Below, piece after piece: positions 9,251 to 18,076 of a DNA stretch of 64,000 bases (position 1 is its first letter; each line of letters opens with the position of its first letter). This stretch comes from Thauera sp. (lineage in GTDB: Bacteria > Pseudomonadota > Gammaproteobacteria > Burkholderiales > Rhodocyclaceae). The DNA lies in NCBI GenBank assembly GCA_024235615.1, contig JACKMB010000001.1, forward strand, positions 806,001 to 870,000, given 5' to 3'. The translations under genes were made by a program, and so were the position numbers. The notes under the pieces are model-generated. The model had not been told where the DNA came from and made no database searches. It saw nothing but the letters and a program-made list of their open reading frames with translations.

Positions 9251-10653
9251 AGCGGCTTGACGAACACCTTGGAACGGCGCTGGAAGTTGTACAGCTCGCG
9301 CTTCTGCCGCGGCAGCGCCTCCGGGCCGATCTCGCTGAAACCGCGCTCGCGGAACCAGTGCGCGGTGCGGGTCGTGAGCACGAACAGACGCTCGAGACGC
9401 TGCACGCGCGCGCGCCGCTCGATGCGCTTGAGGAGCTGGTCGCCGAGACCGGCGCGGCGGTACTCGGGCGTCACGGCGAGGCAGGCGAGCTCGGCGGCGT
9501 TGTCCTCGCTGAACGGATACAGCGCAGCGCAGCCCACCAGCACGCCGTCGTGCTCGACCACGGTGAAGCGCTCGATCTCCTGCTCGAGCAGTTCGCGCCC
9601 GCGCCGCACCAGGGTGCCGTCGGCCTCCATCGGCGAGATCAGCGCCACCAGGGCGGCGACGTCCTCGACCGTGGCCTCGCGCAGGCGGAACAGCGGGTCG
9701 CGCGACACCACGGTGCCCACGCCCGCGTGCGTGAAGAACTCGAGCAGCAGGCCGCCGTCGAGGTCGTGGTCGATGAGGTGGCAGCGCGCCACACCCTTGC
9801 GCACCGCGCGGATCGCGCACGGCAGGAACAGGTGAAGGTCCTCGGTGAGGCCCTCGCCGGTATCGAGCTTGCTCTGCGCCTCGTCGGCGGTGACCGACTC
9901 GACCAGCTGGCCATCCTCGCCGAGCAGCCCGGGGGCGTCGCACAGGTAGATCAGCTTCTCGGCCTTGAGCGCCACCGCCACCGCCTCGGCCACCTCCTCC
10001 ATCGCGAGGTTGAAGATCTCGCCCGCCGGCGAGACGCCGAGCGGGGTGATCAGCACCACGTTCTGCTGGTCGAGGTCGGCGTTGATCTCCTCGGCGATGA
10101 TCTTGCGCACCGCGCCGGTGTATTGGTAATCGACGCCATCAACCACGCCGACCGGCCGCGCGGTGATGAAGTTGCCCCCGGTGACGCGGATGTAGCTGCC
10201 CGCCATCGGCGTGTTGGGCAGGCCCTGCGACAGCAGCGCCTCGACCTCGAAGCGGGTCACCGCCATCGCCGACTTGACGCACTCCAGCGCCTCGGGATCG
10301 GTCACCCGCAGGCCATGGTGGAAGCGCGGCTCCAGCCCGCGACGCGCCTGCTCGGCGTCGATCTGCGGGCGCGCGCCATGCACCAGCACCAGGCGGATGC
10401 CGAGCGCGGCGAGCAGGTTGCAGTCGTAGGCGAGGCTCTGCGCGCGCTTGCCGGCGGCGACCTCGCCGCCGAAGCCGACGACGAAGGTACGGCCGCGGAA
10501 GGCGTGGATGTAGGGCGCGGCGCCGCGCACCCAGGCCACGAACTGGGCCGTGGCGTCATCCACGCGTGGAACCGCCGCGGAGGGAGAGGAGGTTTCGGAA
10601 CTGGAACTGCTGTTTTCGGCGCTCACGCATTCACCGCTGTTGGGGCCGGACAC
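9247..10653 (-). CDS. argA: Amino-acid N-acetyltransferase (N-acetylglutamate synthase)
   Basis: A protein of up to 468 residues with the classic ArgA layout: an amino acid kinase-like domain (about residues 50-310, with VLVHGARPQID and VLITPLGVSPAGE) that binds arginine and glutamate, and a C-terminal GNAT domain (about 325-460) with the acetyl-CoA motif VTPEYRRAGLGDQLLKRIE. It catalyses the first step of arginine synthesis, acetyl-CoA plus glutamate to N-acetylglutamate, and is normally feedback-inhibited by arginine. The GTG at 10653 gives the longest form; a second GTG at 10626 gives a 459-residue form and is as likely, since neither has a strong ribosome-binding site. The stop overlaps the GGDEF gene start. 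Confidence 0.94.
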   Translation of the reverse strand: MSGPNSGECVSAENSSSSSETSSPSAAVPRVDDATAQFVAWVRGAAPYIHAFRGRTFVVGFGGEVAAGKRAQSLAYDCNLLAALGIRLVLVHGARPQIDAEQARRGLEPRFHHGLRVTDPEALECVKSAMAVTRFEVEALLSQGLPNTPMAGSYIRVTGGNFITARPVGVVDGVDYQYTGAVRKIIAEEINADLDQQNVVLITPLGVSPAGEIFNLAMEEVAEAVAVALKAEKLIYLCDAPGLLGEDGQLVESVTADEAQSKLDTGEGLTEDLHLFLPCAIRAVRKGVARCHLIDHDLDGGLLLEFFTHAGVGTVVSRDPLFRLREATVEDVAALVALISPMEADGTLVRRGRELLEQEIERFTVVEHDGVLVGCAALYPFSEDNAAELACLAVTPEYRRAGLGDQLLKRIERRARVQRLERLFVLTTRTAHWFRERGFSEIGPEALPRQKRELYNFQRRSKVFVKPL

Positions 10654-10736
10654 GCACGGGGCGACCCGGCGGACTGGAATCGATGACGGATTCTAGCCCG
10701 GCCGGGCGCCGGCGTGGAACGCGGGTGCGCGCGCTT

Positions 10737-11336
10737 TCAGCCCTTGTACGGCCCCGCGCCGAGTCCGATCGGGGCGGGCGCGGCGGCGACGAGCCTGGAG
10801 AAGATCTGCGCGAAGTCCTCCTCGCCGGCGCGGGCGGTGGCGCGCGTGCCGCTGAGCGGGTCGTCGGCGACGAAGCCGGCGTTGGCGCGCGCCCAGTCCT
10901 CGGCGGTGAAGTGCTTGCGGATCTGCGGCAGCACCTCGCGCTCCTCGGTCATCATGTGGTTGCGGTAGAAGGCGGCGTAGTCGTTGAAGGCGGCCTTGAA
11001 GGCCGCGAAGCCGCCGGCGGGGTCGTGCGCGTAGCCCTGGACCGCCGCCTCGAGCACCGCGATGCGGGCGTCGGCGTCGGCGTGCTCGGCCTCGAGCCTG
11101 TCGAGCGCGGCGTCCGCGTCGTGCGTGCGCGCGCGCAGCGGGCCGAAGAGGAAGGCGTCCTCCTTGGGGTGGTGGCGTTTCTCGGGGTAGGCCTCGAGGT
11201 AATGCACCATCGCCTCGAGCAGCTTGTGGTCCGGCTGCAGGCGGCCGGCCTCGATCTCGCCGATCATGTGCCGGATGGCGTGGATGATCGCCGCCAGCGA
11301 CTGGTGTTCGTCCATCAGGATGCGCATCGCGTCCAT
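10737..11336 (-). CDS. Hemerythrin HHE domain-containing protein
   Basis: A 199-residue soluble four-helix protein. Candidate di-iron ligands are spread in the HHE pattern: DEHQ at residues 9-12, HHPKED near residue 56, EHADAD near residue 84 and NHMMTEEREVLP near residue 126. Such proteins bind O2 or NO or handle iron in stress responses; the exact role cannot be read from sequence. It lies between argA and the liv transporter genes, all reading leftward, separated by 83 nt from argA and 40 nt from livF, so it could be the tail of the liv transcript or independent. Confidence 0.85.
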   Translation of the reverse strand: MDAMRILMDEHQSLAAIIHAIRHMIGEIEAGRLQPDHKLLEAMVHYLEAYPEKRHHPKEDAFLFGPLRARTHDADAALDRLEAEHADADARIAVLEAAVQGYAHDPAGGFAAFKAAFNDYAAFYRNHMMTEEREVLPQIRKHFTAEDWARANAGFVADDPLSGTRATARAGEEDFAQIFSRLVAAAPAPIGLGAGPYKG

Positions 11337-11376
11337 GGTCTGGTCCTTTTCCGTAGGGGGCAGAGGGGCTCGTGGC

Positions 11377-12171
11377 TCAGGTCGACAGCATCGCCTGGTG
11401 CTTGCCGCCGAGCCCGAGGTAGGCCTCGATCACGCGCGGGTCGTCCGCCAGTTCGTGCGCCGGGCCCTGCATGGCGATCTGGCCGGTCTCGAGCACGTAG
11501 GCGTAGTCGGCCACCTGCAGCGCAGCGCGCGCGTTCTGCTCGACGAGCAGGATCGACACGCCGCGCCGGCGCAGCTCGCCGATGATGCGGAAGATCTCGC
11601 GCACGATCAGCGGCGCCAGCCCCAGGCTGGGCTCGTCGAGCATCAGCAGCTTCGGTTTGGCCATCAGCGCGCGGCCCACCGCCAGCATCTGGCGCTCGCC
11701 GCCCGACATCGTGCCGGCGGCCTGGTCGCGGCGCTCCTTGAGGCGGGGAAACAGCGCATAGACCTCCTCGAGCGTCTGCGCGTGGTCGCGCTTGCCCATG
11801 CGGTAGCGCTGGAAGGCGCCCAGCACCAGGTTGTCCTCGACGCTCATCTCGCCGAAGAGCTCGCGCTTCTCGGGCACCAGCGTCATGCCGCGCGCCACCA
11901 TGCGCTCGACCTCGGGCACGCCTTCCACGCGGCCGTCGAAGGCGACCTGGCCGCGCGAGCCGAGCACGCCCATGATCGCCGACAGCATCGTCGTCTTGCC
12001 CGCGCCGTTGGGGCCGATCACGGTGACGATCTGGCCCTCGCCCACGGTGAGGCTGGCGTCGGTGAGCGCCTCGACCTTGCCGTAGGACACGCACAGGTCG
12101 CGGACCTCGAGCACCGGGTTCTTCGCGCCCGCGTTCGAGGCGGCGGCGCTGTCTTGCTTTTGCTGTGTCAT
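11377..12171 (-). CDS. livF: Branched-chain-type ABC transporter ATP-binding protein LivF
   Basis: A 264-residue ABC ATPase. Walker A is GPNGAGKTT near residue 48, the signature is MSGGERQM, Walker B is [14 protein letters not shown], and the switch histidine is replaced by Q in [11 protein letters not shown], which is characteristic of LivF. It pairs with the LivG half to power uptake through the LivH/LivM pore. The ATG at 12171 follows GGAGAG at a good distance; an ATG at 12189 overlapping the upstream stop (ATGA) would add six residues. The substrate is uncertain: the family moves branched-chain amino acids, but also aromatic and other carboxylates, and the paa cluster adjoins. Confidence 0.92.
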   Translation of the reverse strand: MTQQKQDSAAASNAGAKNPVLEVRDLCVSYGKVEALTDASLTVGEGQIVTVIGPNGAGKTTMLSAIMGVLGSRGQVAFDGRVEGVPEVERMVARGMTLVPEKRELFGEMSVEDNLVLGAFQRYRMGKRDHAQTLEEVYALFPRLKERRDQAAGTMSGGERQMLAVGRALMAKPKLLMLDEPSLGLAPLIVREIFRIIGELRRRGVSILLVEQNARAALQVADYAYVLETGQIAMQGPAHELADDPRVIEAYLGLGGKHQAMLST

Positions 12172-12185
12172 CGCGTTCTCTCCGC

Positions 12186-13979
12186 TCATTCCACACCGCC
12201 CAGATAGGCCTCGAGCACCGCCGGGTTCTGCTGGATCTCGTCGGGCAGGCCCTCGGCGATCTTCTGGCCGAACTCCATCACCACCACGCGATCGACCAGG
12301 CTCATCACGAAGTCCATGTCGTGCTCCACGATCAGCGTGGCCATGCCCTCGGCGCGCAGCTTCTTCAACAGCTCGCCGAGCGCCTCCTTCTCCTTGAAGC
12401 GCAGGCCGGCCGCGGGCTCGTCGAGCAGCAGCAGGCAGGGGTCGGCGCACAGCGCGCGCGCGATCTCGAGGATGCGCTGCTGGCCCAGGGCGAGGCTGCC
12501 GGCCTCCTCGTACATGTGCTCGGCCAGGCCCACGCGCTCGATCTGGCGGGCGGCCTCCTTGAGGATGCGCGCCTCTTCCGCGCGGTCCAGGCGCCACGCC
12601 GAGCTCAGCACGCCCTTGTTGCTCCTCAGGTGCGCGCCGATCGCCACGTTCTCGAGCACGCTCATCGTCGGCAGCAGCTTCACGTGCTGGAAGGTGCGGC
12701 TCATGCCCATGCGGGCGATCTCGCGCGAGTCGTGGCCAGCCACCGGCTTGCCGAGGAACAGCACCTCGCCCGAGGTCGGCGTGTCCACCCCGGAGATCTG
12801 GTTGAACATCGTGCTCTTGCCCGCGCCGTTGGGGCCGATGAGGGCGAGGATCTCGCCGGCGCGCACCTCCAGGCTCATGTTGTTGTTGGCGACCAGGCCG
12901 CCGAACCTGCGCGTGACCTCCTTGGCCTCGAGGATCAGCTCGCCCGCCTTGGGCAGCGTGCGCCGCGGCAGCGGCTCGGCGTCGGCGTCGAGCGTCCTGC
13001 GCACCGTGCGCACCGGCACCAGCTTCCTGAGGATCGGCCACAGGCCCTCGCGGGCGCGGTGCAGCACCAGCACCATGAGCAGGCCGAACACGATGGTCTC
13101 GAAGTTGCCCGTGGCGCCGAGCAGGCTGGGCAGCCAGTTCTGCAGCCACTGCTTGAGCACGGTGATCACCCCCGCGCCCACGATCGCCCCCCATACGTAG
13201 CCGGCGCCGCCGACCACCGCCATGAACAGGTACTCGATGCCGATGTGCACGCCGAACGGGGTCGGGTTCACGAAGCGCTGCATGTGCGCATACAGCCAGC
13301 CCGAGGCGCACGCCAGCAGCGCCGCGATCACGAAGATCACCATGCGCGAGCGCGAGGTGTCCACGCCCATCGCCTCGGCCATCACCCGCCCACCCTTGAG
13401 CGCGCGGATCGCACGCCCCTCGCGCGAGTCGAGCAGGTTGTGGGTGGTGAGCATGGCCACGAGCAGGAAGGCCCAGATCAGGTAGTAGATCTCGCCGCCC
13501 TCGTCGAGCGTCCAGCCGAACAGGGCGATGGCCGGGATGCCGCTGATGCCGGTGTGCCCGCCCAGGCTCTCCATGGTGCCGAAGAGGAAGTACAGGCTGA
13601 TGCCCCACGCGATCGTGCCCAGGGGCAGGAAGTGGCCCGAGAGCTTGAGCGTGAGCGAGCCGATCAGCACCGCCACCGCGGCGGTCAGCAGCAGCCCGAC
13701 CAGCAGCGTGAGCCAGGGCGAGGCCCCCGCCCAGGCGAGCCAGCCGGGCAGGTCGGTGGCGGTGGTGAGCGCCGCGGTGGTGTAGGCGCCCAGGCCCACG
13801 AAGGCGGCCTGGCCGAAGCTGGTCAGCCCGCCCACGCCGGTCAGCAGCACCAGCCCGAGCGCGACCATCGCGTACAGGCCGATGTAGTTCAACAGCGTCA
13901 CGTAGTACGGCGACAGGATCGCCGGCACCAGCAGCAGCAGGGCGACAAAGGCCCCCAGGACCAGACGGTCGGCTCTCAT
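12186..13979 (-). CDS. Fused LivM permease-LivG ATPase of a branched-chain-type ABC transporter
   Basis: One uninterrupted 597-residue frame holds two proteins usually encoded separately. Residues 1-310 are a LivM-like permease with about nine to ten membrane helices and the family motif [17 protein letters not shown] near residue 53. After a charged linker of about 40 residues comes a LivG ATPase from about residue 350, with Walker [17 protein letters not shown], signature [15 protein letters not shown] in place of LSGGQ, Walker [12 protein letters not shown] and the switch HD in [10 protein letters not shown]. Both ends overlap neighbours by 4 nt (ATGA), so the whole operon is translationally coupled. 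Such LivM-LivG fusions are known in proteobacteria; no frameshift is needed to explain it. Confidence 0.93.
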   Translation of the reverse strand: MRADRLVLGAFVALLLLVPAILSPYYVTLLNYIGLYAMVALGLVLLTGVGGLTSFGQAAFVGLGAYTTAALTTATDLPGWLAWAGASPWLTLLVGLLLTAAVAVLIGSLTLKLSGHFLPLGTIAWGISLYFLFGTMESLGGHTGISGIPAIALFGWTLDEGGEIYYLIWAFLLVAMLTTHNLLDSREGRAIRALKGGRVMAEAMGVDTSRSRMVIFVIAALLACASGWLYAHMQRFVNPTPFGVHIGIEYLFMAVVGGAGYVWGAIVGAGVITVLKQWLQNWLPSLLGATGNFETIVFGLLMVLVLHRAREGLWPILRKLVPVRTVRRTLDADAEPLPRRTLPKAGELILEAKEVTRRFGGLVANNNMSLEVRAGEILALIGPNGAGKSTMFNQISGVDTPTSGEVLFLGKPVAGHDSREIARMGMSRTFQHVKLLPTMSVLENVAIGAHLRSNKGVLSSAWRLDRAEEARILKEAARQIERVGLAEHMYEEAGSLALGQQRILEIARALCADPCLLLLDEPAAGLRFKEKEALGELLKKLRAEGMATLIVEHDMDFVMSLVDRVVVMEFGQKIAEGLPDEIQQNPAVLEAYLGGVE

Positions 13980-15013
13980 TCTTCTTCCTCCACGTGGTGG
14001 CTGGTCAGCGAGCGCCACAGCAGCACGGGAATGATCAGGGTGAACACGATGACCTCCTTGTAGGCGCTGGCCCAGAACGAGGCGAAGGCCTCGAGCAGCC
14101 CCACGGCGAGCGCACCCGCCGCGGCCAGCGGATAGCTCGCCAGCCCGCCGATGATCGCGGCCACGAAACCCTTCAGGCCGATGAGAAAGCCGGTGTCGTA
14201 GTAGATCGTGGTGATCGGGGCGATCAGCACGCCCGAGAGCGCGCCGATGAAGGCGGCGAGGAAGAAGGTCAGCTTGCCCGCGAGCGTGGGCGAGATCCCC
14301 ATCAGCTGCGCGCCCACGCGGTTGATCGCGGTCGCGCGCAGCGCCTTGCCGTACAGCGTGCGCCCGAAGAACTGGTACAGCGCCACGATCAGCAGCACCG
14401 ACACCGCCACCACCCACAGCGTCTGCGCGGAGACCATCAGCGGGCCGAGCTCCAGGCTGAACTCGCTGAACGCCGGCGTGCGCTGGCCCTCGGCACCGAA
14501 GAACAGCAGCCCCAGGCCCACCATCGCGATGTGCAGCGCCACCGACACGATCAGCAGCACCAGCACCGGCGCCGAGGCGATCGGCTGGTACATCAGGCGG
14601 TACATCATCGGCCCCATCGGCACCACGATCGCCAGCGTCAGCAGCACCTGCAGCGCCAGCGGCAGCGCGTCGACCGCCAGCCCGCCCACCACCGCGGCGA
14701 GCGCCAGCGGATAGCCCAGGTTCCAGCCCGCCACGCCCGCGGCGCGCCGCCCCTGTCCGGCCTTGAGCGCGAGCCCGCCGTCGAGCACCGTGACCAGCGC
14801 CCCCATCGCCACCAACAGCCACACCGTGGCCGGCAGCACGCCCGACTGCATCATCGCCAGCGTCAGCGCACCATAGGCCACGAACTCGCCCTGCTGGATG
14901 AAGATCACCCGCGTGACCGCGAACACCAGCACCAACGCCAGCGCCAGCAGCGCGTAGATCGCGCCGTTGGTGATGCCGTCCTGGGACAGGATCAATGCAA
15001 TTGCCATATCCAT
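13976..15013 (-). CDS. livH: Branched-chain-type ABC transporter permease LivH
   Basis: A 345-residue inner-membrane permease with eight or nine hydrophobic helices. The N-terminal [19 protein letters not shown] and [12 protein letters not shown] segments and the central [15 protein letters not shown] loop (the ATPase-contacting EAA-like region) are typical of LivH. It forms a heterodimeric pore with the LivM part of the downstream fusion. Its TGA overlaps the start of the fusion gene. The acidic C-terminus (VEEEE) is unremarkable. It lies 114 nt downstream of livK in the same leftward operon. Confidence 0.92.
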   Translation of the reverse strand: MDMAIALILSQDGITNGAIYALLALALVLVFAVTRVIFIQQGEFVAYGALTLAMMQSGVLPATVWLLVAMGALVTVLDGGLALKAGQGRRAAGVAGWNLGYPLALAAVVGGLAVDALPLALQVLLTLAIVVPMGPMMYRLMYQPIASAPVLVLLIVSVALHIAMVGLGLLFFGAEGQRTPAFSEFSLELGPLMVSAQTLWVVAVSVLLIVALYQFFGRTLYGKALRATAINRVGAQLMGISPTLAGKLTFFLAAFIGALSGVLIAPITTIYYDTGFLIGLKGFVAAIIGGLASYPLAAAGALAVGLLEAFASFWASAYKEVIVFTLIIPVLLWRSLTSHHVEEEE

Positions 15014-15127
15014 GGAAATGCCTCGTCCGGGCGGTACCTTGCGGACCGCCGCGATTGATTCGATGTACGGGGAAGCCCCGACAGACGCGCGGCGGGACGC
15101 CAGGCGCCCCGCCGCGGAGGGGGATGC

Positions 15128-16276
15128 TTACTTGAGAAGCGACCAGGTGCCGTTGCGGATCTCGATCATCACGCGCGAGCGGTCATCGAGGCCGAGGTGA
15201 TCCTCGGCGCTCATGGAGTAGATACCGGTGGCGCCGGCGACTTCCTTGACGCCCTCGAGCGCATCGCGCAGCGCCGCGCGGAACTCGGCCGAACCCGGCT
15301 TGGCCACCTTGAGCGCGGCGGGAACGGCCGCCTCCAGCAGGACGCCTGCATCCCAGGCGTAGGCGCCGAAGCTCGACACCGAGCCCGCGCCGTTGGCGGC
15401 CTCGTACTTCTCGACGTAGGCCAGCGCGCTCGCCTTGACGGGATGGCTGTCGGGCAGGCTGCGCGCCATCTGCACCGGCCCGACCGGCAGCAGCGTGCCT
15501 TCGCAGTCCTTGCCGCAGATGCGCAGGAAGTCGTTGTTGGCCACACCGTGGGTCTGGTAGATCGGGCCCTTGTAGCCGCGCTCGCGCAGGGTCTTCTGGG
15601 GTAGTGCCGCGGGCGTGCCCGAGCCGGCGATGAACACCGCGTCCGGCTTCACCGACATGAGCTTGAGCGCCTGGCCGGTCACCGAGGTATCGGCGGGATT
15701 GAAGCGCTCGCTGGCGGCGACCTCGATGCCCTTGGCTTCGGCCAGCTTCTTGAACTGCTCGTACCAGCCCTCGCCGTAGGCGTTGGCGAAGCCGATGAAC
15801 GAGACCTTCCTGACGTTGTTGGCGCTCATGTGCCCGATGATCGCCGACGCCATCTGCTGGTCGTTCTGCGGGGTCTTGAAGACCCAGCGCTTCTTGTCGT
15901 CCATCGGCGCCACGATGCGCGCGGAGGCGGCCATCGAGATCATCGGCGTCTTCGTTTCGGCGGCGACGTCGACCATGGCCAGCGAAGCCGGGCTGGTGGT
16001 GGAGCCGATGATCACGTCGACACCGTCCTCCACGGTCAGCTTGCGGGCGTTCTTGACCGCGGTGGTGGTGTCGGAAGCGTCGTCGAGCACGATGTAGCTG
16101 ACCTTCTCACCACCGATGGTCGTGGGCAGCAGCCCGATCGTGTTCTTCTCCGGGATGCCCAGCGAGGCCGCGGGACCGGTGGCCGAGAGCACGACGCCGA
16201 CCTTGATGTCGGCGTGGGCGGCAGTGGCGGCAAAGGCGAGGCCGAGGGCGGCCAGCAGGGTGTTGCGCAGCTTCAT
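15128..16276 (-). CDS. livK: Periplasmic substrate-binding protein of a Liv-type ABC transporter
   Basis: A 382-residue periplasmic binding protein with a Sec signal peptide (residues 1-22, ending AHA) and no lipobox, so it is soluble. The mature start DIKVGVVLSATGPAASLG and the STTSPASLAMVDVAAE segment place it in the type I periplasmic-binding (Leu/Ile/Val, amide and aromatic acid) family. The ATG at 16276 follows GGAGGAGAC closely. It is first in the livK-livH-livMG-livF order. Its nearness to the paa genes and the motif its control region shares with them suggest an aromatic acid such as phenylacetate as ligand; that is inference. Confidence 0.88.
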   Translation of the reverse strand: MKLRNTLLAALGLAFAATAAHADIKVGVVLSATGPAASLGIPEKNTIGLLPTTIGGEKVSYIVLDDASDTTTAVKNARKLTVEDGVDVIIGSTTSPASLAMVDVAAETKTPMISMAASARIVAPMDDKKRWVFKTPQNDQQMASAIIGHMSANNVRKVSFIGFANAYGEGWYEQFKKLAEAKGIEVAASERFNPADTSVTGQALKLMSVKPDAVFIAGSGTPAALPQKTLRERGYKGPIYQTHGVANNDFLRICGKDCEGTLLPVGPVQMARSLPDSHPVKASALAYVEKYEAANGAGSVSSFGAYAWDAGVLLEAAVPAALKVAKPGSAEFRAALRDALEGVKEVAGATGIYSMSAEDHLGLDDRSRVMIEIRNGTWSLLK

Positions 16277-16363
16277 GGTGTCTCCTCCAGTGCTTGTGCG
16301 GATGCCCGATGCGGAGCCGGGCATGTCGGGGCCGCGCTCGAACTGCAGCAATTCTGCAATATA

Positions 16364-16373
16364 GAACGCGTTC
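16364..16373. promoter_or_regulatory. Perfect 10-bp palindrome upstream of livK
   Basis: GAACGCGTTC at 16364-16373 lies 88 nt before the livK start codon, immediately beside the longer split palindrome. It could be a regulator site (an IclR-type protein is encoded next door), but a GC-balanced 10-mer palindrome can also occur by chance. Confidence 0.35.
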
Positions 16374-16382
16374 CGGTTATTA

Positions 16383-16428
16383 GAATTGATACAAAAGAGC
16401 CCGTCAAGCGAAAACTTTGTATCAATTC
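16383..16428. promoter_or_regulatory. Split 13-bp palindrome, probable operator of the liv operon
   Basis: GAATTGATACAAA (16383-16395) and its exact reverse complement TTTGTATCAATTC (16416-16428) are separated by 20 nt, so the half-sites are 33 bp apart, about three helical turns on one DNA face. The block is strikingly AT-rich for this genome. It lies between the iclR stop and livK start. The TTTGTATC core recurs at 19254 and 19452 in the paaX-paaN control region, pointing to a shared regulator. Confidence 0.7.
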
Positions 16429-16475
16429 AAGGAGTGCGCCTATTTCGCTGCGTCCGCCTGCCGCGGAAGCGCGCC

Positions 16476-17291
16476 TCAGCCCGCCTGGCTGCCCGGCTCG
16501 ACCCCCGGGATGGCGGTGGCGCCGAGTCGCAGCGACAGCGCATCGCAGGCATCCCTCAGCGCAAGCAGCACCGGGCTCTGCGGTCGCAGATCCAGCGTGC
16601 CTTCCACGCCCACGAGCGCGATGCTCATGTTGATCTCGTTCTTGAAGTTGAACACCGGACCCGCCGCCGCCTCCACGCCGCGGGCGAAATAGCCGCTGGA
16701 GATCACCGCCAGCCCTTGCGCGCGGACCTCGGCAAGTTGGCGGCGCGCGTCGCCGAGGGTCGCGATGCCCGCGGGAACCCGGCCGGACTCGATCTCCGCG
16801 CGCAGCAGGGCGTCCGTCTGCGCCTCGGGCAGCCACGCGGCGAAGACGCGCCCGGCGGCCGAGCTCAGCAGGCTCAGGCTGGTGCCGGTCAGCACGTTGA
16901 CGGTGATCGGGCGGCGCGGGCGCTCCCAGCGCACGATCACCGGTCCCCGATCACTCCACACCGCGAGCGCGACCGTCTCGTTGGTCAGATCGCGCAGCTC
17001 GCTGATCGCATTCAGGCCGAGCCGGATGCGGTCGACCCGGTCGAGGGCGACCAGGCCGAGGTTGAGGGCGAAGGGGCCAAGGTCGTAGCGCGAGGTGAGC
17101 CGATCCTGCTCGACGAGCCCGCTGCGGATCAGGCTGACCAGGTAGCGGTGCGCCTTCGAGGGCGGCATGTCGGCCGCCTGGGCGATGTCCTTGAGCATCA
17201 TGGAGCGCTTGCCGGCGACCATCGCGCGCAGAATGCTCATGCCCACCTCGAGGGACTGAACGCCATGCTTGCCGTCGATCTCGTCGCTCAT
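16476..17291 (-). CDS. IclR-family transcriptional regulator
   Basis: A 271-residue DNA-binding regulator. Residues 10-75 form the winged helix (GVQSLEVGMSILRAM, then MMLKDIAQAADMPPSKAHRYLVSL as the recognition helix region) and residues 85-260 the effector-binding IclR domain (VALAVWSDRGPVIVRW, SAAGRVFAAWLP). It is divergent from paaY across an 80-bp gap and precedes livK on its own strand, so it is well placed to control liv, paaY or both. Many IclR proteins respond to aromatic acids or their CoA esters. The effector here is unknown. Confidence 0.9.
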   Translation of the reverse strand: MSDEIDGKHGVQSLEVGMSILRAMVAGKRSMMLKDIAQAADMPPSKAHRYLVSLIRSGLVEQDRLTSRYDLGPFALNLGLVALDRVDRIRLGLNAISELRDLTNETVALAVWSDRGPVIVRWERPRRPITVNVLTGTSLSLLSSAAGRVFAAWLPEAQTDALLRAEIESGRVPAGIATLGDARRQLAEVRAQGLAVISSGYFARGVEAAAGPVFNFKNEINMSIALVGVEGTLDLRPQSPVLLALRDACDALSLRLGATAIPGVEPGSQAG

Positions 17292-17371
17292 CGAAGCACC
17301 CTCCTAAAAATTACTTATTGAAGAATATCTTCCGTTATATGTAACATAAGTCCAAGCGGAGGAGAACAAGG
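17292..17371. promoter_or_regulatory. Divergent control region between iclR and paaY
   Basis: This AT-rich 80-bp gap holds ACTTAT (17313-17318) and its reverse complement ATAAGT (17346-17351), an inner near-palindrome GAAGA-ATA-TCTTC (17320-17332) and the 10-mer CGTTATATGT (17333-17342), which occurs inverted in the paaN promoter. A GGAGGAG ribosome-binding site precedes paaY. These are candidate sites for IclR or PaaX binding. Confidence 0.6.
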
Positions 17372-17989
17372 ATGAAGCAGCTGAAAGTCTATGCGATCGA
17401 CGGCATCGTGCCCGTGGTGGATCCGACCGCCTATGTGCACCCGTCGGCGGTGCTGATCGGCGACGTGATCGTCGGTCCGGACTGTTACGTGGGGCCCTGC
17501 GCTTGCCTGCGTGGCGACTTCGGGCGACTGATCCTGGAGCGCGGCTCGAACCTGCAGGACACCTGCGTGATGCACGGCTTCCCCGGCACCGACACGGTGG
17601 TCGAGGAGGACGGGCACATCGGTCACGGCGCCGTGCTGCACGGCTGCCGGGTGGGGCGCAACGCCCTCGTCGGCATGAACACGGTGATCATGGACAACGC
17701 GGTGATCGGCGAATCCTCGATCGTCGCCGCGGCAGCCTTCGTCAAGGCGGGCGTCGAGATTCCACCGCGCATGCTCGTCGCCGGCGTGCCGGCCAAGGCG
17801 ATCCGTCCGCTCACCGACGAGGAGATGCGCTGGAAGAGTGCCGGCACCGCGACCTATCAGGACCTCACCCGCCGCAGCCTGGCCACGATGGAGGAAACCG
17901 TGCCGCTGACCGCGGTGGAGACGGACCGCAAGCGCATTCACATGCCCGACGTGGTCCCGCTGGTGGAACTGCGCCGGCGCGAAGCTTGA
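17372..17989 (+). CDS. paaY: Phenylacetic acid degradation protein PaaY (hexapeptide-repeat thioesterase)
   Basis: A 205-residue left-handed beta-helix protein of the gamma-carbonic-anhydrase-like family. Hexapeptide repeats run from about residue 20 to 125 ([21 protein letters not shown], seen as repeated I/V-G-x turns), with metal-ligand-type histidines in [17 protein letters not shown]. PaaY in other bacteria is a thioesterase that removes dead-end CoA thioesters formed when the ring is epoxidised and opened, working with PaaI. It is set apart from the main paa operon and divergent from the iclR gene. Assignment rests on length, fold and context. Confidence 0.92.
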   Translation: MKQLKVYAIDGIVPVVDPTAYVHPSAVLIGDVIVGPDCYVGPCACLRGDFGRLILERGSNLQDTCVMHGFPGTDTVVEEDGHIGHGAVLHGCRVGRNALVGMNTVIMDNAVIGESSIVAAAAFVKAGVEIPPRMLVAGVPAKAIRPLTDEEMRWKSAGTATYQDLTRRSLATMEETVPLTAVETDRKRIHMPDVVPLVELRRREA

Positions 17990-18076
17990 GCTCCGCGGCG
18001 CGCGACGGACGACAAGGACTTGGCCGCAGCCCGCACGCCCTCTCCCCCGCTCGGCACCAGGCGATGCGTCCGGCGC

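Noticed and set aside
12186-14822. A single 878-codon frame including the livH region
   Set aside because: The part upstream of 13979 is an alternate frame of livH with low-complexity sequence; the true start is the ATG overlapping the livH stop.
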